Position numbers and translations under genes: made by a program | The notes under the pieces: model-generated | The model's input: only the letters and a program-made list of their open reading frames with translations | Told to the model about the DNA's origin: nothing | Database searches by the model: none | Shown here: positions 11,501 to 37,300 of the stretch, one piece after another | Numbering within the stretch: the first letter of the stretch is position 1 | Layout of the letters: each line of letters begins with the position of its first letter | Assembly (NCBI GenBank): GCA_964019415.1 | Contig: OZ025874.1 | Coordinates: 3,819,696-3,883,695 of the forward strand | Reading direction: 5' to 3' | Source: Ianthella basta | Lineage: Eukaryota > Porifera > Demospongiae > Verongiida > Ianthellidae | Length of the DNA stretch: 64,000 bases

Positions 11501-12307
11501 ATGTGTGCTCTTTGTACAAGGATGGGTGATCACAACCACACACACACCCTCAGAACATCCTCTACATTCCCATGTGCCCCACTGCGTCCACCTGCACTCA
11601 CGCTCTCAGCGTCCCCTGCCCTGATGGCTTGTAGAATGGTTTTCATGGTCTGCTCTTCAGAAGGTTCTTCTGGAATACCAGGGATGGAGGACATGTCTGC
11701 GAGGTTGGAGCAGCTGCCATATGGACTGGAGAACTCAGGCGGGTGCTAAAAGAAGGGAAGGTGAACCGAGTGATGTGTGTGCTTGGGAAAGAGACTGCAT
11801 TGCAATAAGGCTACATGAAGCTTGTTACGCAGAGAGAATGCAGCAAGATAAATGAGATTTTTGGGGGAGATGAGCTCCAAGCCTAGACCTGCAGTCCAAC
11901 TACCCAGCAGCTGCAGTGAGTGCAGATATGATGACATTGCCTTCAACCAGAAGGGTATTGCATTTGAGGACACAACATAGCATCACATGATACATGAAGG
12001 CTCACAAATCAACCCATATTGCAACTTGATCACACACACATGAATGGTAATAGCTACCAGGTGGACATTATAGCATTCTAATAGTAGCACCTGACAGTGT
12101 CTATGGTACGTAGGTATTCCCGCCCCCGCTAACTAATATCACGGATGCTATGGAAGCCGTCGCACAGACTGACAGGCGTTAGGCTGCCGCTATCATGCAG
12201 GACAACCCGTCAGATACCTTACTGAGGTACTCCTTCATGCTTAGACTACTACCCGGGCTATTCTTGCGGAGTGCCTTCGTAAAGTACGCATGAAGTCGTT
12301 CTGCCAT
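7345..12307 (-). CDS. Ankyrin-repeat protein, 9 exons
   Basis: Exons in transcript order are 12307-12218, 11745-11602, 10417-10334, 10158-10060, 9751-9641, 9466-9368, 9124-9026, 8147-8046 and 7422-7345 (stop TGA). All introns are phase 0, giving 301 residues. Residues 1-78 lack repeats and start MAERLHAYFTKALRKNS. Exons 3-8 carry about six ankyrin repeats, cut at the same point (usually ...G|H...), one repeat per exon. Core signatures are GYTPLHWAALGG, GYTALHFAAQYG and GDTPLHAAAWKG. The tail ends AAKKKQSVTLL. No other domain is seen, so the partner and pathway are unknown; ankyrin repeats are general protein-binding surfaces. The gene diverges from the USP gene and converges on ARPC4. The family member is not identified. 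Confidence 0.9.
7820..8045. repeat. 21-bp minisatellite in last ankyrin-gene intron
   Basis: About ten copies of a 21-bp unit (GCACCACCCCATACACTGCCT on the plus strand) start exactly at the 5' splice site of exon 8 (minus strand, donor at 8045). In the gene's sense the unit is GTATGGGGTGGTGCAGGCAGT, so each copy repeats the donor GTATGG and contains a GCAG. Because 21 is a multiple of 3, all minus frames stay open and produce spurious Gly/Trp-rich ORFs. Confidence 0.9.
8550..9025. repeat. C/A-rich minisatellite in ankyrin-gene intron 7
   Basis: The plus strand is a degenerate array of CACACACTCACCCCCC-like units; the gene strand reads GGGGGGTGAGTGTGTG. It begins at the 5' splice site of exon 7 (donor at 9025) and repeats the donor core GGTGAGTGTG many times. 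Runs of six to nine G make quadruplex formation possible. Confidence 0.9.
9578..9636. repeat. (CA)n microsatellite at ankyrin exon 5 donor
   Basis: About 58 bp of CA on the plus strand (GT in the gene's sense) follow the donor GTACGT at 9640 almost immediately. Confidence 0.9.
9778..9870. repeat. (GGGA)n purine tract
   Basis: GGGAGGGA repeats lie in an intron of the ankyrin gene. Confidence 0.9.
11434..11502. repeat. (GT)n/(GC)n microsatellite
   Basis: A GTGTGTGC(GC)n(GT)n tract sits in ankyrin-gene intron 2. The GCGCGC core is potentially Z-DNA forming. Confidence 0.85.
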
Positions 12308-12621
12308 TATCCTCCCCAGGTCCACCGGATTAGTAATGGGCTTGCTCCTGGGCTTCGTGCACTAATGCGCTCTACATTAACGACCACTGTTTCCTAGGCA
12401 CTGGTATGCGTGTACAGGAAGAGTACTATACCTGGAACAGCGCGTCCGGCAACCGCAACTCAATCGGTTTAGCCAAGCGGTGCCCCTCCTCCACCATTGT
12501 TTAGCTTCCGTTTCGAACGCGGCACTTCGCGTTCTGAATGACGTCACCACTTTCCCCTGCGCTGAATCAGTGCGTCGTGTAGTGAGTTCGAAGAATAACT
12601 CTTCTATACCAAGGTAGCTAC
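12308..12621. promoter_or_regulatory. Bidirectional promoter, ankyrin gene / USP
   Basis: About 310 bp separate divergent start regions. It contains a perfect CRE octamer TGACGTCA at 12539-12546. No TATA box is evident. Confidence 0.55.
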
Positions 12622-27657
<15,036 letters not shown>

Positions 27658-28264
27658 TATGGCCATGTTGAAAATGTTGTAATTGTTAGACAATGCCAAT
27701 AGTAGTAGCAATACTGTTGAACATTATGTTACTGCTAACACTGAATACTGTATTTAACTAGCTATACTTAAGTGTTAGAAGTGGTAATCTTAATATGTAA
27801 TTTATTTTCGCAACGAAATCCAAGTGTGCATGCATACGAAATTGTAATAGGCAAAAGGCTCCCAATTACAAGCTGCAACAATATACTTGCATTAATAGCC
27901 AATTTGGTGAAAGTGTGTACATGTACGGCATGTGTTACTATTCATCGCCTAAGCCTAATTGCCATATATTATATGGCACACAAACAGCCAATTTAAATCT
28001 GACAACACACGTCCACTATCTTTGGACATCCACATCATCTCATGCTTGCAACATGCATGCAACTGTACATAGCATGTACTTGGTTCTAATGCCATCAGGT
28101 TGCATTAAGGCACAATGCATTGATCATTTGTATAATCACTCAAGATTGAGGAATACCAGATAATGCTAATAAGTTTAAAACACAAGGCAACATAGCACTA
28201 TGTGGTTAACACTGGCACGTCATGGAAGGCTCTCATGTTGGCATAATCTTCAGAAATTGGTGGT
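27658..28264. other. USP-H3 convergent spacer
   Basis: This AT-rich spacer lies between the USP stop codon and the 3' processing signal of the H3 gene. No genes or repeats are recognised in it. Confidence 0.6.
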
Positions 28265-28280
28265 GGCTTTTAGAAAAGCC
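28265..28280 (-). promoter_or_regulatory. Histone mRNA 3' stem-loop
   Basis: On the minus strand GGCTTTTCTAAAAGCC forms a 6-bp stem (GGCTTT/AAAGCC) with the four-base loop TCTA, 29 bp after the H3 stop codon. This matches the stem-loop bound by SLBP in replication-dependent histone mRNAs. A purine-rich stretch (TCTGAAGA) follows, as expected for the U7-binding element. The mRNA is therefore probably not polyadenylated. Confidence 0.92.
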
Positions 28281-28309
28281 GTTTGTTTGAAAGTTCAGTA
28301 GCAATGCAC

Positions 28310-28951
<642 letters not shown>

Positions 28952-30739
28952 ATGGCCGCTAGCAGCAACCAGGTGGTAAGGGGGCGTGCAGGTACGTACC
29001 AAGTGAGCCAGAGCATCGGGAAGGGAGCGTATGGGGAGGTGTTCCTGGTGAAGAGCAAAAAGGATAGGAAATTGGTGAGTTCTATAAGAAGATTCATGGC
29101 TACCTTATCGTATGAGCGTAAGCGTTTACCAATCAATGTACGTAAATCATGAGTGCAGTGTTACTATGGGGAGGCCGTGGCGGGAGAAATGCATTTTGCT
29201 GTATGTTCTATTTCAACTGCATAGTTTACAGTATTAGTATTCATTGTATGTACATTGGCATCATATTGCTGCAAACTGATCAGTAATGTGTGCACACCAT
29301 TTTGCTGCATGACAAATTACATAGACAGCTTCAGAGTCTGAGGTTGACCCAAGACATAGACACATATAGCGTAGATCTAACATTGGGCATGTGTTTCTGC
29401 ACCAGTTCTGTAGTGTCTAGACCCACCCCTGTAGCTACCTAATCCCATGCAGGCCAAACTGCTATAGCCCCCTATGATTCATGTCTGCATGTTATGTGAA
29501 TCAGGATTCAAGGCAATCTGCCCAACACATGGGATGTGTTCTCACTACATGTAGAGTGTACAGAGAGAGATGGTGAGGTATGTTGCTGCAGGTCCAAGTC
29601 CAAGTGTCTGAGGCTGTGCACATCTAATGGATACCTTTCTAGTTTGCTTCTAGCGACTGCAGCAGCACTGTGGAGGGTGTTTACATACATGCATATACGC
29701 ATATCTTCACATTATGAATGGTCCTCTTTTGTGTAGTTTGTAATGAAAAACATCAAGTTGGGCAACAGTGGTGCAAAGGAGAGGACTGCAGCGGAGCAGG
29801 AGGCCTCCCTTCTCTCCCAGCTTCAGCATCCCAACATTGTGTCATATAAGGAGTCGTTCCAGGACTCGCATGGTGTCTTGCATATTGTCATGGGATACTG
29901 TGAGGGAGGTGATCTGTGTACACGTTTGAAGGCTCAGAAAGGGGTAAGGATAGACAACATGACTAGTCTCCACTCTGTGTCAGTTTGTCACTTTGTAAGC
30001 ATGCTGGTGCAGTTAGCGCCAGTTTCAACTGGTTCAGCTGCAGTAGTTGATGTTGGCTACTTTGTTCACACATTGGTGCAGTCTGATCTACAGTTTGACC
30101 TGTTTTCTGTTTCCCTGTCCAAGGTGCTTGTGTATTCCTGGTTGTTCAACTCCTTTGTTTGCTGTACATGTTTGGGATTGTCAACAGTCATCCATTCGGT
30201 GCTTACAGACTGTCAGCTATTTTATGTATGGTACAGTATAGCTACATGTACATACGTATGTGTGTAGGTTTCACTAATAGATTTCCAGGCTCCTAAGCTT
30301 TCATTGGATTGGACCGTCATCTGTGTGCACACGTGGCACTGTTTCCTCTTTGTGGTGGCCTATCCTTTCCTACATACGTGCTGTACATATGTAGTGGTGT
30401 GTGTTCTCTGTTTGGTCTTGCGTGCACAGGTACCTCTCCCAGAGTCACAAGTAATTGAGTGGTTTGTTCAGATAGCCCTGGCATTGCAGTACCTACATGA
30501 GAGGAACATCCTTCATCGAGACCTCAAGACGCAGAACATCTTCCTCAGTAGGACTGACATTATTAAAGTACGTATGTACATCAGAGTTATTGTGCAATGT
30601 ACAGTACACATGCATGGGTGTGAGTGCACTTGTACAGGTACATGCATACATACACAGACACACCGCCACCACCACAAGTACACTGCTGGACGAGCTCTTA
30701 TGTATCTCTGTCTCACACATACACACACACATACACACA

Positions 30740-30804
<65 letters not shown>

Positions 30805-30862
30805 CCACACACACACACACACACACATACACACACACACACATACACACACACACACACAG

Positions 30863-30912
<50 letters not shown>

Positions 30913-30913
30913 C

Positions 30914-30946
<33 letters not shown>

Positions 30947-30976
30947 ACACACACACATACACACACACACACACAG

Positions 30977-31028
<52 letters not shown>

Positions 31029-31029
31029 C

Positions 31030-31120
<91 letters not shown>

Positions 31121-31135
31121 CCACACACACACACA

Positions 31136-31182
<47 letters not shown>

Positions 31183-31187
31183 ACACA

Positions 31188-31260
<73 letters not shown>

Positions 31261-31267
31261 CCACACA

Positions 31268-31317
<50 letters not shown>

Positions 31318-34300
31318 CCACACGGCACACCACTACATTATACTGGTGTTGACGAATGCACATGCACGCAGACATACGTAGACACACACTTGTGGGTATA
31401 TACACATCACCACACACACTATGTAAATGTACTTCCTGCTTCCTATTAGGTTGGTGACTTGGGTATTGCCCGTGTGTTGGATGGGTCATGTGATCTAGCC
31501 CACACTGTCATCGGGACACCGTACTACATGAGCCCTGAGATATTTCAGAATCAACCGTATAATCAAAAGTCAGACATCTGGGCCTTGGGTGAGTGAATAT
31601 ATTGTGCATTTCAAAATGGCTAACAGTCCTAGCGATCAAGTTACAAGTGGTAGCTTCAACGCGCGAGACTTGGGTGTAGAACTTTCAAGCGGCACTGTAT
31701 ATAGCTCTTGTCTCTAACCACTAGTTAAGTAATTGGCTGGAAGCCGCGTACCAACTAACTGGAGTGTGTTTCTAAGTCTTGCATTTACGCCATTACGTGT
31801 AAGGTACTTAATAGAAGGTGGGAGTGTGATTGCCCTGGGACCTGTTTATGACATCCCCAACACACTGTTGAACACTGTACCTCCTGGTACCCAGAGGTCA
31901 CCGTGGACATTGTTCTGTGGGTGCTTTGTTGTGCATGTTTGCACCTGGTGGTAACAATGTAGCACATCCGGGCACACCTTCACGCTACATGTTACGGTGG
32001 TTCCCATTGGTACGAAAGTAGGGCCTGAATGTGGTGGTTTAGTGTGTTTTGCTGGCGAGCGCAGTGTACAACAATCCTCCCTGTATGGTGATCGATGAAA
32101 TCTACTCTTCTCAAGTTTGTTAAGAAGTTTGAGAGACCCCATGTTTTTGGTCTACTTGTTGTTGTAGCAGGCTTTATACTCAATGTCACCTTTGGTCTCT
32201 GTTATTCCCATGGCAACATCACTCCCTACATTATTTCGTACACACGGCGTTATTCCCTGGACCCCAGTCGAGAGTCAGTCACTCTTAGTTCTGCACCCTG
32301 GATCAGTGGTGGAGTTCTGGTGTGTCGCGCGCTCTTTGTTCCTCTTGGTGGCTGGCTGAGTAAGAAGATTGGAACCCGCTTTACTACCATACTTGGTGGT
32401 ATCCTGATTGTGACAGCCGTTTTTCTGACTGCGTTGACGATACAGCTGTCCTTCTGGGCTGTAGTACTCACATATGGCGTTTTGGTCGGAATTGGGGAAG
32501 GACTAGCGCACAACTCTGTTCTCCAAGCTGCAGTACAGTGGGTGCCTCAGTATAAAGGAGTTGTTCTAGGGCTACTCCTAGCAGGGCTTGGTCTCTCTCC
32601 CTTTGTGTTCATCCCAATTCAGACATCCCTCATCAACCCAAACAACCTACAACCGGAACACTGGCCAGACACAAGTGTCGATTTCACCTACTTCCTCCAG
32701 GACGACGTATTGGAAAGAATACCTTCTGCTTTTCTGTACATGGGGTGTATCATGCTGGCATTGCAGTTGCTGACTATTATGTTAGTGGTGGAGCCTAGAG
32801 GAGTTAGCATTGGTAAGCCTGTGACTTTCCTCTCCATAGTGCAATACCTGTGGAAGACGTTAAAGCCCTCTCCATATTTGTGTTGCAAGAACTGCAGAGA
32901 ATTCTTGGCAAATTCAAAGTCAAACGGAACTGCAGACGGCATTCCTATCACAGACCAATCACCTCCAGAAGAGAATCATGAACAAGAAACAAAATTTGGT
33001 GCAGACGATGACAGTTGTGTCAACGGGTCTACTTTGAGAAATGGTGCATCTTCTGATAACACTAGCAACACATCTGCGGATCGTGAGGAAGCCAGCCCTA
33101 AGAATGGGGAGAAAGATACAGACCAAGTCACTCCACTTCAGCTGCTAAAGCGCTGGGATTTTTATCTGTTTTGGCTTGGGTATGCTTTCATAGGCATCCC
33201 TAACGTCTACATTGTGGCAGAGTACAAGGTCTTTGGACAAGAGTTCATTTTTGATGACCACGTTTTGGCATGGATTGGATCAGCGGCATCTATTATGTAC
33301 TTCCTTGGTAGGCTCATGTGGGCATTCGTAACGGACCTGCTGGATCCAAAGTCTGTGCTAGTAGTTGTTGCAGGTGGAGTGACAGTGTTCATGTACACCC
33401 TCTACAGCTCGTCTCTTATTAAAATGTACTTACTTTGGATCTGCTTGCTCTACTTCTGGCTGGGAGGAGTGGTTACTGTTTTCCCCTGTTGCACGGCTGC
33501 TTGGTACGGATCGGAACACTTTGCCACTAACTTTGGAATAGCCTACTCCTCTCAAGTGATTGGGGGAATTGTTGCCATGATCTTGCCTGCTCTCGGTCAT
33601 CTCAATATTGGGTGGGTAGGTGAAATGTTCAGCGTTGGAACTGTCTCGCTTGTAGCAGTTGTGCTCATCATCATAGCAGGAGATCGGAAAGTAAAGAAAA
33701 AGAAGGAAAATGCACCGTAGGGAACGTGTTGTCTATGGACATACGTAACTGTTTTTCTCCTAATGTCAAGTGTTTGTATTGTATCGTACTAGTGTACGTA
33801 CATACGTATGTAGACATTGCATGCTTTTCATGTATTAATATGTAGTTGTTTGCTGTACATCACCCATTGTGTCATCTGCCATGTCACTTACTGTGTCATC
33901 CACTGTATCACCCATGTGTCATCCACTATGTCACTCATGTGTTGTCCACTGTGTCACTCACGTATTGTCCACTGTGTCACCCACTGTCTTGTCCACCATG
34001 TCAGGAATTCAACAGACATAAATACGTAGCTATTATATTTTTCTCAGAACATGAGTTTAGGCTCTTCATAGCATTGCTAATTAGACCACTTTCTATAGTC
34101 TTATTTATTTTGATTCTTTGCTAGTACATACGTGTTTGCACACATTAAGACTATGTTTATTGGATATTGTATATCCATGTTATTTACTAGTCATTCAGTC
34201 AATCTATTGTCATTGAAGCAACATTGTTGGTTTGTGGGTTTGTATCGTTGGTCACAGTTACTAATTCGCGAGCGAACATGTAGCAAGTCGATAGATGTAT

Positions 34301-37300
34301 GCAGTAAGATGTTTTGACCACAAAGCTTCGTCAGTTAGGAACCAAAGATCTTTGTGCTTGATACATCTTAGTGTGTTCCTCTATCAACCTGCCACGTGTT
34401 CACTTGTGAAGCAGTAACTCTGTCTTATACGTATGCCCCATAGCAATGGGCATCTGTGGCGTCATGTGTCATTGGTGTTTAGCTGTAGGTAGACTATGCA
34501 ATTCATGCATGGGTGATGTGGATTGGATGTGGTGAATTGGTCACATCAAGTCAAGGCTTACTACATGGTGACTAGACCAGATGTGTACTGTGTACGTGTG
34601 TGCAAACGCTCAGACATGAAGCTAGCTCACCCTTCCTCTTAGCACCCCCTGCCAACTACCGGCATCGGCTCACAGTGGCCATGTCTCATGGACCACCTCT
34701 CTTATATATCCTCATGCTACTAGTCCTGTCATTTCATGCAGGGGCAGACTAATAAAACTCTCCCACATGTAAGATGACAAGTAGGGTCTAGCAATGCTAG
34801 ACTACACTCACAGGCTATTTCATCTACTCATATCAGATAGCACTGAGTTGCTAGTGCTACCATATGTAGGGGCAGACGGGTGGTGGTGGTGGTTTGTATG
34901 CTGTGTTTCAGCCAAAACTACTGCTACATACATTATTATATACGTATGTATGCATGTATACTGTGGTAAGTATTACAGTATAAATGCATTGCTTGGGCTT
35001 CATGAGCATGATCATTGATGTGTCACTTATGAATTAATTTCTCTACATGCTGCCATTAAATGATAGGTTGCTGTGTGTATGAGATGGCTACACTGAAGCA
35101 TGCCTTCACTGCAAAGAACATTCATGCTCTTATGGTGCGAATTGTACAGGGAAAGGTGAGAAATGTGGAGGGTGGCAGTTGTGTGCGTAATTGAGAGTGA
35201 GAGGGTGAAGGGCATGGGTGAATGGGTGGTGGGTGAAGAACGTCTGTGTGTGTGCTAGGTGAAGAGTGAGTGTGCCAGGTGAAGGGTGAGTGTGCCAGAT
35301 GAAGGGTGAGTGTGCTAGGTGAAGGGTGAGTGTACTAGGTGAAGGCTGTGTACTAGGTGAAGGCTGTGTACTAGGTGAAGGGTGGTGTGCTTGGTGAAGT
35401 GTGTAAGTGGGCTAGGTTAACGGTGGTATGCTAAGTTAAATGTGTGAGTGTAAGTGAATATACTTCTTCCCTTTGGCCCTCCCTCCCTCCCTCCCTCCCT
35501 CACTACCATGAAACCACCCTTATCTATTGCCTACCATATACCTCCACACCGCAAACACAACCCATACACACTCAACATGTGACTCCTATCCACGTCTCTC
35601 TCTCTCTCTCTTCCTCTCTCTCCCTCTCTCTCTCAGCTGCCTGAGATGCCCAGTCACTACAGTGCTGAGCTGTGTGACCTGATCCGCAGGATGCTGGCTC
35701 AAGTGGCAGACGACAGACCTTCTGTGCAGGAGCTGTTACGCATGCACTTTGTGCGGCGGCACATCAAACTCTTCCTTGAAAAGGCCTCCCAGAGGAAGGC
35801 GTGAGTGAGGGACACATTTCCCAAGGGATGTCGCTGTGTGTGAGAGGGTATTACGTATTAGTCCTTGTAGTCCACTGAGGTGAATTATGTACTGTTCAGT
35901 GTACCTGTAGGGTCTGTAGTGTAGTGGATATACTGTTCGTGGTTTTGTATGCACATACTCTATATGCAGTCCAGTATGTGCATACAAACAGATGCAGTAT
36001 GTTTATACAGCTGCATCTGTTTGTTTGTAAGCACACATTTTATGACTCCATATGGCAGCTTTGTGAGGACTCATACAGGCAGTATGGTTGCTATCACATG
36101 CAGCCTCTCACACTTACTAGGTGTCTCCATTCGTATTGCTCCCAACTAGACGTGACAATTGTGCTCTGTACCAGCGATCTGTTGCCTTAACCCACATGAG
36201 CCTCTGTTATCCTTTTCACACCAACCTCACTCTCCCCAAGTGCTTCTTTAGCTGTTGTTGGTTGCAGTGTCACATGTAGTGGGTAAGACCGTTGTAGTCT
36301 AGCGTTGCTGACCCATGTGCACTTCTTCCTCTTTAATATGATGTAATCAACGATGTGAGAAGGGGTCTGATCAACAGTCTTCATTGTGTAAGCAGCGGTA
36401 CTTGGTGACTCATTAATATACAGTTGTCATCTTGTCTTGTGTTGGTGCTGTCCTTTTAGAACGATGTAATAGGGTCAACTAGTGAGACTAAGACCACTGT
36501 TGCAGCAGGTCCAAGTGTTTGCTGTTTGTGATAGACAGAGAGACAGACACCTGCCCTTGCAATTTTGCTATTTATAATACCATTTTGAATCATCCTATCT
36601 ATGGGTGCGACCACTAGCTTAAGAAACGCAAGGAAGGAAGTGCCATTTCACAGTCATGACATGCAGGGTGTCATTGCCACTTCAGTGGGTGGTTCTTTAA
36701 CACTAGTGCTATGTGTTGTGAAGAGTGAAAGCAAGTACAAAGGGGTGGTGATAACAAGTGCTGGTTGTTAACAAGGGTAGGTAGTAGTAGTAGTACCAAT
36801 GAATGGGTCATTGGTACAAGGGGGTGGTGATGGCAAGGGGTGATTAATCACAACAACCTGTAGCATGCAGTGTGGGTGTAAGGTTGACCATATGTGAGGC
36901 AGCACATATTTGTACGTGTGGGTAGTATGTTTTGTGTACAAATGTGTGTTTTAGGTATGTATGTATGACTGTGTGTACATACATATGGCTTCATAGTACA
37001 GTATGTGTGTACAGATGGCTGCATGCTATTAGTACACATGTACACTTCTCATAGTACTTCGTGTTCTTATAGAAGAAAGACTGCCCCTGCCGGTGAACTG
37101 CATCCTTCAACGAGTGACCAGACTGGAGTCTCTGGTCACACAAAGCAACCTGGTGGTGTCCCTCACTCAAAAAGCGAAAGCAGTGGTAGCAAGGAAAGAA
37201 GCAGCTCTGTTACTGAAGAAGGCACGCAGAGCAGTACTTCTCTCACACCGCCAGTGGAAGATAGCAGGGAACCACCAGCTAATGGTGCTGCATCAAATGA

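Noticed and set aside
30304..31489. Long His/Thr, Cys/Val and Ser-rich open frames on both strands
   Set aside because: They are translations of the (CA)n array; all frames of a dinucleotide repeat stay open. The same applies to the frames at 4967-5447, 16887-17331, 22145-22797, 25183-26094 and 43481-43769 outside the real exons.
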